Below are positions 43,487 to 52,186 of a DNA stretch of 64,000 nucleotides, piece by piece. Within the stretch, counting starts at the first letter, position 1; every line of letters starts with the position of its first letter. Source of the DNA: Novacetimonas pomaceti (GTDB lineage Bacteria; Pseudomonadota; Alphaproteobacteria; Acetobacterales; Acetobacteraceae); contig NZ_NOXG01000013.1 of assembly GCF_003207955.1 (NCBI RefSeq), positions 5,632 to 69,631 on the forward strand, written 5' to 3'. The translations under genes and the position numbers were made by a program. The notes under the pieces were generated by a model. It saw only the letters and a program-made list of their open reading frames with translations. It did no database searches and was not told the DNA's origin.

Positions 43487-44344
43487 ATGCGTGATTTCCG
43501 TCATGACCTGTCGGCCCTTGCCCTCAATACCGCGACCCTTGGCCATAACATGGAAGGGGCGGGATGGGGATGGTCGCCCGAACGGACGATAGATGCCTGC
43601 GCCCGGCGCGGTATCGGCGGGATCGTGTTCTGGCGCCGCGAAATCGAGGCAAGGGCTGTCGCAATCGGTAATTATGCCCGCGCGGCTGGCGTCAGGGTCG
43701 TGGGCCTGTGCCGCGCGCCGTTCCTGGTGGGACCGCTGGCATTTCGTAGTGAAGCGGAGGTGCGCGACGATTTTTATCGCGCGATTGACCAGACCGCCGA
43801 ACTGGGTGGCGACATCCTGACCATCGTTGTGGGCGGCGTGCAGCCGGGCACGAAGGGCGTGGGCGAAAGCCTTGGCCTTGTCGGGCAATACGTGGCGGAT
43901 GCCGCGGCCCGTGCCGCGTCGGCGGGGGTGAGGCTGGCGCTGGAGCCATTGCACCCGGTTTATGGTGGCGACAGGTCCTGCCTTGTCACCACGCGCGACG
44001 CGCTTGACCTGTGTGACCGGATCGGCGCCGATAACCTGGGTGTTGCGATCGATGTCTATCATGTCTGGTGGGATACCGACCTGCCGCGCCAGCTTGCGCG
44101 CGCGGGTGGGCGCATCCTCGGGTTTCATCTGTGTGACTGGCTGGCCCATACCGCCGACGTGCTGCTTGATCGCGGCATGATGGGCGATGGCGTGGCCGAC
44201 CTTGTCGCCATCCGCGCGGCGGTCGAGCAGGCCGGGTATCAGGGTTTCTGCGAGGTTGAAATCTTTTCCGCGAACAACTGGTGGAAGCGCGATCCGGCGG
44301 AGGTGCTTGACGTGATGGTCGGGCGCTTTCGCACGGTGTGCTGA
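43487..44344 (+). CDS. Sugar phosphate isomerase/epimerase-like TIM barrel
   Basis: A 285-residue AP-endonuclease-2/xylose-isomerase-like barrel. The divalent metal site is recognisable: Glu in LALEPLHP, Asp in GVAIDVYHVWWD, His in ILGFHLCDW and Glu in FCEVEIFS. Proteins of this type isomerise or epimerise sugars, keto sugars or inosose derivatives. One base separates it from the DUF993 gene, and both families often co-occur in sugar catabolic loci. This makes a carbohydrate substrate likely for the operon despite its acyl-CoA dehydrogenase. Confidence 0.85.
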   Translation: MRDFRHDLSALALNTATLGHNMEGAGWGWSPERTIDACARRGIGGIVFWRREIEARAVAIGNYARAAGVRVVGLCRAPFLVGPLAFRSEAEVRDDFYRAIDQTAELGGDILTIVVGGVQPGTKGVGESLGLVGQYVADAAARAASAGVRLALEPLHPVYGGDRSCLVTTRDALDLCDRIGADNLGVAIDVYHVWWDTDLPRQLARAGGRILGFHLCDWLAHTADVLLDRGMMGDGVADLVAIRAAVEQAGYQGFCEVEIFSANNWWKRDPAEVLDVMVGRFRTVC

Positions 44345-44374
44345 ATGCGGCGTATCTGAATTTGTGGGGAAACC

Positions 44375-45136
44375 ATGAAAATCCTTGTCCCTGTAAAGCG
44401 CGTCATAGATTACAACGTCAAGGTCCGCGTTCGCCCCGATGGATCGGGCGTTGACCTGGCGAACGTGAAGATGTCCATGAATCCCTTTGACGAGATCGCG
44501 ATGGAAGAAGCGGTCCGCCTGAAGGAAAAGGGCATTGCTTCTGAAATCATCGCCGTATCCATCGGAACACCGCAGGCCAGGGACATCCTGCGCACGGCCC
44601 TGGCGATGGGGGCTGACCGGGCGATCCTGGTCGATGCGACGGCGGATGTGAACTTCGACATCGAACCCCTTGCCGTGGCAAGGATCCTTGCGCGCCTTGT
44701 CGAGCGGGAGAAGCCTGATCTTGTCATCGCGGGCAAGCAGGCCATCGACAACGACATGAATGCGACGGGACAGATGCTCGCCGGCCTGCTGGGCTGGGGG
44801 CAGGCGACCTTTGCCTCCCGCATCGAGATCGCGCAGGGACATGCCGTCGTGACGCGCGAAGTCGATGGGGGCCTGCAGGTCATCCGTGTCGCGTTGCCCG
44901 CGGTGATTACCGCCGACCTGCGGCTTAATGAACCGCGTTACGTCTCGCTTCCCAACATCATGAAGGCCAAGAAAAAACCCTTGGAAGAATGCCCGCTTGG
45001 CGCGCTGGACGTTGATATCAGCCCACGGCTGAAGGTGGTGCGCACGATCGAACCCTCCCGCCGGTCGGCTGGCATGCGCGTGGCGTCGGTCGATGAACTG
45101 ATTGACAAACTGAAAAACGAAGCGGGAGTCCTGTGA
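44375..45136 (+). CDS. etfB: Electron transfer flavoprotein beta subunit
   Basis: A 253-residue EtfB: MKILVPVKRVIDYNVKVRV at the N-terminus, MNPFDEIAMEEAVRLKE, and the signature region VITADLRLNEPRYVSLPNIMKAKKK, which contacts partner dehydrogenases. With EtfA it takes electrons from the acyl-CoA dehydrogenase encoded in the same operon and hands them to ETF-ubiquinone oxidoreductase, which is not in this window. Stop overlaps the etfA start. Confidence 0.95.
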   Translation: MKILVPVKRVIDYNVKVRVRPDGSGVDLANVKMSMNPFDEIAMEEAVRLKEKGIASEIIAVSIGTPQARDILRTALAMGADRAILVDATADVNFDIEPLAVARILARLVEREKPDLVIAGKQAIDNDMNATGQMLAGLLGWGQATFASRIEIAQGHAVVTREVDGGLQVIRVALPAVITADLRLNEPRYVSLPNIMKAKKKPLEECPLGALDVDISPRLKVVRTIEPSRRSAGMRVASVDELIDKLKNEAGVL

Positions 45137-46068
45137 TGCCTGTTCTGCTGCTGGCCGAAGTCAATAACGGGCGCCTGGCGCGCGATGCCGTCGCCAGGGC
45201 CCTGTCCGCCCTGTCCCCCCTTGGGGAAAGGATCGACGTGCTGGCCATGGCGGGTGAAGGCGCGGATGCAGCGGCGGAAGCCGCGTGGCTGGACGGCGTC
45301 GGTCAGGTGCTGCTGGCGCAGGACGGGACGCTGGCCCATGGCCTGGCGGAACCTGCGGCGGCACTTGTCGTCTCCCTTGCCGGGCGGTACACGCACATCG
45401 CAGCACCAGCCACGGCATTTTCCAAGAATGTCCTGCCCCGTGTCGCGGCCCTGCTGGATGTGATGGTGATTTCCGATGTCACGTCGATACATGACGCGGA
45501 TACCTTTGATCGTCCGGTTTATGCCGGAAATGCCGTCCAGACCGTAACATCGACCGACCGTATCAAGGTGCTGGGCATAAGGACCTCGGTATTCCAGGGC
45601 GTGGAAAAAGCCACGGCCGCCGCCCCGGTTGAAACGGTTGCGGCCATGCCGGATCCCGGCCTTTCGTCGTGGGTGGAGGATATCGTGGCGGTTTCCGAAC
45701 GGCCGGATCTGGCATCGGCGCGGGTGGTCGTGTCCGGTGGCCGGGGCGTGGGGTCCAGGGAACAGTTCGACACGATCATCAGGCTTGCGGACCGGATGGG
45801 GGCGGCCGTCGGCGCCAGCAGGGCGGCGGTTGACCTTGGCTATGCCCCCAATGACTGGCAGGTGGGCCAGACGGGCAAGGTGGTCGCCCCGGACCTGTAT
45901 GTGGCGGTCGGCATTTCAGGTGCGATCCAGCACCTCGCGGGGATGAAGGATTCCAAAATCATCGTCGCCATCAACAAGGATGAGGACGCGCCCATTTTCC
46001 GGATTGCCGATTATGCCCTTGTGGGTGACCTTTTTACCATCATTCCCGAACTGACGGCCCGGCTGTAA
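45136..46068 (+). CDS. etfA: Electron transfer flavoprotein alpha subunit
   Basis: A 310-residue EtfA with the C-terminal FAD domain: VVSGGRGVGS, GAAVGASRAAVDLGY, QVGQTGKVVAPDLYVAVGISGAIQH and SKIIVAINKDEDAPIFRIADY. ATG at 45136 shares bases with the etfB stop; a GTG one codon earlier is the alternative. The pair appears dedicated to this operon. Last gene of the operon. Confidence 0.95.
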   Translation: MPVLLLAEVNNGRLARDAVARALSALSPLGERIDVLAMAGEGADAAAEAAWLDGVGQVLLAQDGTLAHGLAEPAAALVVSLAGRYTHIAAPATAFSKNVLPRVAALLDVMVISDVTSIHDADTFDRPVYAGNAVQTVTSTDRIKVLGIRTSVFQGVEKATAAAPVETVAAMPDPGLSSWVEDIVAVSERPDLASARVVVSGGRGVGSREQFDTIIRLADRMGAAVGASRAAVDLGYAPNDWQVGQTGKVVAPDLYVAVGISGAIQHLAGMKDSKIIVAINKDEDAPIFRIADYALVGDLFTIIPELTARL

Positions 46069-46200
46069 CCGTGCCGATACCCACGATGTCCTTGCAGGGG
46101 AATACCACACGAAACAATTAGGACCCATGCCCCTGTCCGGATGAAACGCAGGCAGGGGTCCGGGATTTATATGGGAATGACAGCCGTCCGTAAAAAATAA

Positions 46201-46226
46201 GCCACATCCGAAAGAGATGATGTGGC
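46201..46226 (+). other. Leader hairpin before the aldo/keto reductase gene
   Basis: GCCACATC (46201-46208) and GATGTGGC (46219-46226) form a perfect 8-bp stem with a 10-base loop, ending 22 bases before the start codon and just before the AAGGA ribosome site. It may affect translation, or be the end of the etfA transcript, though no T-run follows. Confidence 0.4.
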
Positions 46227-46248
46227 GCAAGAACAAGGATGACAGGCT

Positions 46249-47337
46249 ATGAACCCTGATGAAAAACGTAAATTCGGCCGCACTGGCCTTGAGGTAACCG
46301 CCTTTGCCTTTGGCACGGCCCCGCTTGGCAACTTCCTGCATGAAGTCGGTGAGGACGATGCGCAGGAAATGATCGGGCATGCATGGGATGCGGGCATCCG
46401 GTTTTATGATACCGCGCCCATGTATGGCCACGGGCTGGCGGAACTGCGGCTTGGCCAGGCGCTGCGCTGGAAAAGGCGGGATGATTTCGTCCTTGCCTCC
46501 AAGGTGGGGCGCGTCCTGCATCCCGCCAGGCGGGCCGATATCGATTTCACGCCGTGGAGCAACGCGGCCCCCAATACCATGGCGTTCGACTACAGTTATG
46601 ACGGGACGATGCGCGCGTTCGAGGATTCGCTGCAACGTCTCGCGCTGGAACGGATCGACATGCTGTTCATCCATGATATCGATCGCTTTACCCAGGGCGA
46701 TGCGCAGCCCGAGGTCTTTGCGCAGGCCATGGATGGATGCTGGCGCGCGCTGGAACGCCTGCGCGATCAGGGCGTGGTCAGGGCGATCGGGGTCGGGGTG
46801 AATGAATGGGAAGTCTGTTACGATGCCATACGGCAGCGTGATTTCGACTGCTGCCTGCTGGCCGGGCGTTACACGTTGCTGGAACAGGACGCGCTGGACC
46901 GGTTCCTGCCGCTTTGCGAAAAACAGGGCGTCGCGGTGGTGGTGGGCGGCGGGTTTAATTCCGGTATCCTCGCCACCGGCGCGGTGCAGGGCGCAAAATA
47001 CAACTATGCCCCGGCACCTGCCCCTGTCATGGAACGTGTCGCGCGGATCGAAGCAATCTGCCACGCATATGACGTGCCGCTTCCCGCGGCGGCGTTGCAG
47101 TTCGTCGTGGCGCATCCCGCCATTCCGACATTCTGCGCCGGCACGCGCACCGTCGCACAGCTTGAACAGAATCTCCGGTGGTTCCGCCATCCCATTCCCG
47201 GCGGGTTCTGGCATGAACTGAAGGAACGGGGATTATTGCGCGAAGACGCGCCCGTTCCCGTTGCCGATACGGCAGGCCCCGCGATGTTTCAGTCGCAGGC
47301 GGCGTCTGGTGGCACCAGCGCCAGCCCCGCGCCATAG
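46249..47337 (+). CDS. Aldo/keto reductase (aldose 1-dehydrogenase-like)
   Basis: A 362-residue (beta/alpha)8 enzyme with the AKR tetrad: Asp/Tyr in RFYDTAPMYGHG, Lys in VLASKVGR and His in DMLFIHDID. Length and KFGRTGLEVTAFAFGTAPLGN match the D-threo-aldose / L-fucose / L-galactose 1-dehydrogenase group, which oxidises aldoses to lactones. ATG at 46249 has AAGGA upstream. It lies between the etf operon and the sugar transporter and probably performs the first oxidation of an imported aldose. No operator copy precedes it, so it may be read from the upstream operon or constitutively. Confidence 0.85.
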   Translation: MNPDEKRKFGRTGLEVTAFAFGTAPLGNFLHEVGEDDAQEMIGHAWDAGIRFYDTAPMYGHGLAELRLGQALRWKRRDDFVLASKVGRVLHPARRADIDFTPWSNAAPNTMAFDYSYDGTMRAFEDSLQRLALERIDMLFIHDIDRFTQGDAQPEVFAQAMDGCWRALERLRDQGVVRAIGVGVNEWEVCYDAIRQRDFDCCLLAGRYTLLEQDALDRFLPLCEKQGVAVVVGGGFNSGILATGAVQGAKYNYAPAPAPVMERVARIEAICHAYDVPLPAAALQFVVAHPAIPTFCAGTRTVAQLEQNLRWFRHPIPGGFWHELKERGLLREDAPVPVADTAGPAMFQSQAASGGTSASPAP

Positions 47338-47453
47338 CCCCGCACGGCAGGCATGGGACATCGCATCGTGCCATGTGCCCTTTCGGGCCATGGCGGGGGC
47401 GGGTTTTGCGGGGGAAGGCCCCCGATCCTGCCCGGATGTCGCCAGCAATTCGG

Positions 47454-47467
47454 TAACTATCTGGTTC
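47454..47467 (-). promoter_or_regulatory. TetR-operator-like site B
   Basis: Reads GAACCAGATAGTTA on the minus strand, 13 of 14 matches to the site at 54576. It lies 72 bases before the ABC transporter binding-protein gene. Confidence 0.6.
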
Positions 47468-47539
47468 GATACAGATAACGCCATGAAACATGCCGTGTCA
47501 TGACGGCATTACCCGAAAACAGACCTTCCGGAGACAGAT

Positions 47540-48652
47540 ATGTCGTTCATCAAGACCTATATAGAGCGGCAGACATTAAATCGGCGCACCATGCTCCTGA
47601 TGTCAGCCTATGGGCTGTTCGGGGCGGCGGCCACGGCAGGGCTACGGCCGGGGCGCGCACGGGCGGCGGCACCGAACGGCCCCAGGATCGCGTGGAGCTA
47701 TCGCGACCGGACAAATCCTTACTGGAACGCGATTGTTTCGGGCGGCAATGCCTTTGTCCAGAGCCTCGGCCTGCCGCAGAGCGCGCTGATCAACCTGATA
47801 AACGAAGGGTCCAGTGAAAAGTCGCTGTCGGACATCCAGTCCCTGCTGGCCCGTTATGGCAGTGGCGTCGCCCTTGCGGTTGATCCGAACGACATGCCCA
47901 ACTGCCGCCCCGTGGTGGAGGCGGTGAACAAGGCGGGCGCATATGTTTCCACCATCTGGAACAAGACCGACGACCTGCATCCATGGGATTTCGGCGATCA
48001 TTACGTATCACACATGACATGGTCCGACGTCGGCCCGTCCGAACAGACCGCGCGCGTGCTGTTCGATGCCATGGGGGGGAAGGGCGGCGTCGTGCACCTG
48101 GGGGGCATTGCCTCCAACAACCCGGCCATCGAACGTCTGGCGGGGTTTCGCAACGCGCTGAAGGCATACCCCAACATCCAGCTTCTCGCGGTGCAGGCCG
48201 CCGACTGGGACACCCAGAAGGCCAATCAGGTCATGTCCGGCTTTCTGACCCGGTATGGCGATTCCATAAAGGGCGTGCATTGCGCCAGCGACACCATGGC
48301 CTATGGCGTGATCGAGGCCCTGCGTGCCGAGGGGATCGAGGACATGCCCGTCGTGTCCTATGACGGCAATCCGCAGGCGGTCGAACTGGTGACCAAGGGC
48401 AAGATCCTCGCGACGGTTTTCACCAATCCCTACTGGGCGGGGGGCATTACGGCGTCGCTGGCCTATTACGCGGCGAGCGGTGTGTTCAAGCCATCGGCGG
48501 AACCACATGAACACCGCGAATTCTATGGCCCCACCACACTGGTCACGACCAAGGACGCGCAGGATTTCAAGGCCAGGTATATCGATACCAACCCGCAATA
48601 TGACTGGAAGAACTTCTGGGCGCTGGCCAGGGGGCAGATCCGGTACGGGTAA
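47540..48652 (+). CDS. Sugar ABC transporter substrate-binding protein (ribose type)
   Basis: A 370-residue periplasmic binding protein of family 1 (Peripla_BP_4). The N-terminus LNRRTMLLMSAYGLFGAAATAG carries twin arginines before a weak hydrophobic core, so Tat export is possible. The mature domain has NPYWNAIVSGGNAFVQSLG, VALAVDPNDM, GGKGGVVHLGGIASNNPA, CASDTMAYGVIEAL and VVSYDGNPQAVELV, the pattern of ribose/xylose/galactose/inositol binders. GGAG lies before the ATG. First gene of the transporter operon. Confidence 0.88.
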   Translation: MSFIKTYIERQTLNRRTMLLMSAYGLFGAAATAGLRPGRARAAAPNGPRIAWSYRDRTNPYWNAIVSGGNAFVQSLGLPQSALINLINEGSSEKSLSDIQSLLARYGSGVALAVDPNDMPNCRPVVEAVNKAGAYVSTIWNKTDDLHPWDFGDHYVSHMTWSDVGPSEQTARVLFDAMGGKGGVVHLGGIASNNPAIERLAGFRNALKAYPNIQLLAVQAADWDTQKANQVMSGFLTRYGDSIKGVHCASDTMAYGVIEALRAEGIEDMPVVSYDGNPQAVELVTKGKILATVFTNPYWAGGITASLAYYAASGVFKPSAEPHEHREFYGPTTLVTTKDAQDFKARYIDTNPQYDWKNFWALARGQIRYG

Positions 48653-48736
48653 GAATAACTGTCGCGACTGGAAATATCCGCAATGATTTTCCTGTCGCGT
48701 GATTTCCTCATTGTTGGAAAAAAAGAGGCTGGATCG

Positions 48737-49702
48737 ATGAACAGGTTCCTGGCCACGGATGCCCTTCGCAAATGGGTGCCGCTTCTCGTGCTTGTGGGGT
48801 TGTGCCTGTTTTTTACGGCGCTCAATCCCAATTTCCTGTCATTGCGTAATTTCGCGCGTATCGCCATTTCGTCTTCGCCCGCGCTGATGGTCGCCATCGG
48901 GGTGACGTTTGTCATCCTCATGGGGTCGATCGACCTTTCGATGGAGGGAACCGTCGCGGTCTGCGCCGTGGTGTTCGCGCTGATCCTCAATGCGCTGGGC
49001 GGCACGATCGCCGGGCGGGGATGGGTGGCGCTTCCCGCCGCGCTGCTGGTTGGCGCGGCACTGGGCGCGATCAACGGCATCGTGCATGTGAAACTCAGGA
49101 TCCCATCCTTCATGGCCAGCCTGTCGCTGGGCTTTGTGGGGATCGGGCTGTCCCTGCTGATTACCGGGGGGGATCGGATCCTGATTGACGATCCGCCTTT
49201 CCGCTCGCTGCTTACGGTGCGGGTGGAGGGCTTTCCCCTCATGGCCTATGCGGCGCTGGCTTGCCTGCTGGTGGCATGGTTCATCCAGGACCACACCACG
49301 GTCGGCCGCAACTTTTACGCCGTGGGCGGGGGCGAGGACCTGGCGCGGGCGTCGGGGCTGAATGTCGGGCGGCTGCGGATCATCGGCTTCGTGCTGGCCG
49401 GCGTGTTCTATGCGCTGGGGGCGATTTTCGCCGTGGCGCGGCTTGGCATTGCCGAAACCGAAACCGGGCGCAATTTCATGTTCATGTCCATCACATCCGT
49501 CGTGGTGGGGGGCACCGCGTTGCGCGGGGGTGAGGGCGGCGTGTGGAACACGCTGGTGGGCGTGCTGATTGTCAATGTCATCGGTAACGGAATGGTGGTG
49601 ATCGGACTGGCTGATTATTTCCAGGACGGCGTGCTGGGCCTTCTGGTTATTGCCGCGGTCTATCTTTCCACCGACCGGCGTTCCCTTTCCTTTGTAAAGT
49701 AA
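48737..49702 (+). CDS. Sugar ABC transporter permease (RbsC-like), first copy
   Basis: A 321-residue protein with eight to ten helices (WVPLLVLVGLCLFFTALNPNFLS; LMVAIGVTFVILMGSIDLS; VVVGGTALRGGEGGVWNTLVGVLIVNVIGNGM), typical of BPD_transp_2 ribose-type permeases. ATG at 48737 has AAGAGG upstream and begins at the usual family start; an ATG at 48683 adds 18 unconserved residues. It forms a heterodimeric channel with the second permease at 51151. Confidence 0.88.
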   Translation: MNRFLATDALRKWVPLLVLVGLCLFFTALNPNFLSLRNFARIAISSSPALMVAIGVTFVILMGSIDLSMEGTVAVCAVVFALILNALGGTIAGRGWVALPAALLVGAALGAINGIVHVKLRIPSFMASLSLGFVGIGLSLLITGGDRILIDDPPFRSLLTVRVEGFPLMAYAALACLLVAWFIQDHTTVGRNFYAVGGGEDLARASGLNVGRLRIIGFVLAGVFYALGAIFAVARLGIAETETGRNFMFMSITSVVVGGTALRGGEGGVWNTLVGVLIVNVIGNGMVVIGLADYFQDGVLGLLVIAAVYLSTDRRSLSFVK

Positions 49703-49708
49703 GGTGCC

Positions 49709-51214
49709 ATGTTCGAACTGGTGAATGTCGAAAAACGCTATATGGGCGTGCATGTGCTCAAGGGCGTGGATTTCCGCATCGATGATGGGGAAATCGTCGG
49801 GCTGGTGGGGGAAAACGGCGCGGGCAAGTCCACGCTGATGAAGGTGATCTATGGCGCCGTCCAGCATGATGCCGGGACGCTGCTGGTGGATGGCGCGCCC
49901 GTCAGTTTCCGCAGCCCGCGCGATGCCATGAAACGCGGGGTGGGCATGGTGTATCAGGAACAGTCCCTGATCCCCAACCTGACGGTGATGGAAAACATCT
50001 TTCTCGGCTTTGAAAAACCCTTTGTCCGGTTTGGCGCGATCAACTGGAAAAAGATGGCCGAGGCCGCGCGCAGGCAACTGGCGAAGGTCAGGCTGGATAT
50101 TGATCCGGGCACCATTACCGCGCGGCTGACCTTTGCGCAGCGCCAGCTTGTCGAACTGGCCAAGGTGCTGGCGCTTGAGGAACGCGTGGAGGGCAAGCTC
50201 GTCATCCTGCTGGACGAGCCGACATCCGTGCTGTCGCGTGATGAGATCGAGCTGCTGTTCAGCGTGGTGCGGGCATTGCGCCATCGCGCGTCCTTCATCT
50301 TCGTCTCCCACCGGCTTGATGAAATCGTCGCGCTGTCCGACCGCATCTACGTGCTGAAGGACGGGGTGGTGGTGGATGTCATGGAAGCGAAGGGTGCGGA
50401 TATCAGCGCCATCCAGAAGAAGATGGTCGGCCGCGACATCAACGGCGAATATTACCGCGAGGACAGGCAGGCCCCCTACGACCCTGACAGGGTCCTGCTG
50501 GAACTGGACCATGTCGAGATCGCGGGGCAGGGCAACGACATTTCCCTTACGCTTCACGCGGGCGAAGTCCTGGCCCTTGTCGGTGTCGAAGGCTCCGGGC
50601 GGGAGCCGATCCTGCGTACGATATTCGGGATGCTGCGCCCCGACAGGGGCACGCTGCGCATCCGTGGCGAGCCGGTGCATGCCTTCAGCCCCGCGCACAG
50701 TGTCGCCCACGGCGTGGGGTACGTGCCGCGTGAGCGCAAGGTCGAAGGGATCGCAAGCGGCATGAACGTGTTCGAGAACATGACCCTGCCGCAGATGCGG
50801 AACTATTCGCATGCAGGCGTGCTCGACATCAGGGCCGAACGTGACCTGGCGCGGGAATGGATCGGAAAACTGTCGATCAAGGTGCCATCCGAATATGCCG
50901 ATTGCGGCAATCTTTCGGGTGGGAACCAGCAGAAGGTCGTTCTGGCGAAATGGCGCAGCAGCGGGTCGGAGATCATCCTGCTCGACCATCCCACGCGTGG
51001 CCTCGATATCGGGGCGAAGGAAGATGTTTACGCAATGATCCGTGACATGTCGGCGCACGGCGTGGGGATCATCCTGGTCGCCGATACGCTGGAGGAGGCG
51101 ATCGGCCTCAGTCACACCATCGCTGTCATCAAGGACGGGGAAATCAAGAAATGGTTCAGCTGTCAGCCGAAGGCAAAGCCCTCCCTTTACGATCTCATCC
51201 AGTACATGGTGTAA
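49709..51214 (+). CDS. Sugar ABC transporter ATP-binding protein (RbsA-like, two domains)
   Basis: A 501-residue tandem ATPase. Domain 1 (1-235): Walker A GENGAGKSTLMK, signature region LTFAQRQLVELAK, Walker B VILLDEPTSVLS. Domain 2 (255-501): degenerate Walker A GVEGSGREP, good signature LSGGNQQKVVLAKW, and DHPTRGLDIGAKED. A catalytic and a degenerate site are normal for RbsA/MglA proteins. Its final 64 bases overlap the next permease gene in another frame. Confidence 0.92.
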   Translation: MFELVNVEKRYMGVHVLKGVDFRIDDGEIVGLVGENGAGKSTLMKVIYGAVQHDAGTLLVDGAPVSFRSPRDAMKRGVGMVYQEQSLIPNLTVMENIFLGFEKPFVRFGAINWKKMAEAARRQLAKVRLDIDPGTITARLTFAQRQLVELAKVLALEERVEGKLVILLDEPTSVLSRDEIELLFSVVRALRHRASFIFVSHRLDEIVALSDRIYVLKDGVVVDVMEAKGADISAIQKKMVGRDINGEYYREDRQAPYDPDRVLLELDHVEIAGQGNDISLTLHAGEVLALVGVEGSGREPILRTIFGMLRPDRGTLRIRGEPVHAFSPAHSVAHGVGYVPRERKVEGIASGMNVFENMTLPQMRNYSHAGVLDIRAERDLAREWIGKLSIKVPSEYADCGNLSGGNQQKVVLAKWRSSGSEIILLDHPTRGLDIGAKEDVYAMIRDMSAHGVGIILVADTLEEAIGLSHTIAVIKDGEIKKWFSCQPKAKPSLYDLIQYMV

Positions 51215-52167
51215 GTGGCGACCTGACCCTGACCGAAAGGCTGCGGCGTCATTTCCCGTGGATCACGCTGCTCAGCGTGCTGCTGCTGGTGGGGATGCGG
51301 GATATCAATTTCCTCAGCCCCGAAAACCTGATCAACCTGGCGGCGGATGTCGTGCCGCTGCTGATCATGGCCGTGGGCATGACCTTCGTCATCTATATCG
51401 GCGGCATCGACCTGTCGTCACAGTCGGTCGCCAATATGTCCACCGTGCTCGCGACCATCGCGTTACCGACGTTCGGCGTCGGGGCGGGGATCCTTGTGAT
51501 CGTCGCGGGGCTTGTGGCGGGCACGGTGTCGGGCGCGGTCACGACGCGGCTGAAGGTGCCGTCCTTCATCTCCACACTCGCGGTGGGGGGGATCGCGCTG
51601 TCGGTGGGGCAGTATGCCTCGGGGCAGCAGGCCCTGCACATGGACACCGCCCAGCGCCAGCACGCCTTTGGCTGGATGACGGGGCAGGTGGCTGGCGTTC
51701 CCGTTTCCCTGATCCTGGCGCTTGCGATTGTTGCACTGGCCTGGTTCATCCAGACCCGGATGATGCCGGGGCGCATCTTCAAGGCGCTGGGCGCGGGTGA
51801 GCCCGTGGTTGTTGCATCCGGCATCCGTGCGGAACGATACCGGATCCTTGCCTTCGCACTGTCCGGCATGTTCGCAGCCCTTGCGGGGCTCATGTTCTCG
51901 GTCAGGCTTTCGGGTGGTTCGCCCACCTTGGCTGAGGGATTCCTGCTGCCCGCGATTGTCGCGGTGCTGGTGGGGGGAACGCCACTGACGGGCGGCGTGG
52001 GGGGCGTGCTGAACACCCTGATCGGCACCATGATTGTCGCGGTGGTGCGCGCCAGCATGCTCTATTTCAATATTCCCGCCACAGGGCAGCAGATTTTCTT
52101 TGGTGTGGTGCTGATCATCGCTATCGCGACAACAATAGATCGCTCAAAAATGCGCGTTGTCAAATAA
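51151..52167 (+). CDS. Sugar ABC transporter permease (RbsC-like), second copy
   Basis: A 338-residue membrane protein (WITLLSVLLLVGMRDINFLS; LLIMAVGMTFVIYIGGIDLSSQSV; VGGTPLTGGVGGVLNTLIGTMIVAVVRASM). The ATG at 51151 lies inside the ATPase gene, giving a 64-base overlap; no ATG, GTG or TTG occurs in frame between there and the first helix, so the overlap looks genuine. GGGGA about 10 bases upstream can serve as ribosome site. Second half of the permease pair. Confidence 0.85.
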   Translation: MVQLSAEGKALPLRSHPVHGVSGDLTLTERLRRHFPWITLLSVLLLVGMRDINFLSPENLINLAADVVPLLIMAVGMTFVIYIGGIDLSSQSVANMSTVLATIALPTFGVGAGILVIVAGLVAGTVSGAVTTRLKVPSFISTLAVGGIALSVGQYASGQQALHMDTAQRQHAFGWMTGQVAGVPVSLILALAIVALAWFIQTRMMPGRIFKALGAGEPVVVASGIRAERYRILAFALSGMFAALAGLMFSVRLSGGSPTLAEGFLLPAIVAVLVGGTPLTGGVGGVLNTLIGTMIVAVVRASMLYFNIPATGQQIFFGVVLIIAIATTIDRSKMRVVK

Positions 52168-52186
52168 AGGTCAGGGAGAAACGATA

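Noticed and set aside
48839..51115. 758-residue minus-strand frame opposite the sugar transporter genes
   Set aside because: Antisense of two well-defined genes. Length alone reflects GC-rich codon bias; no motif is present.
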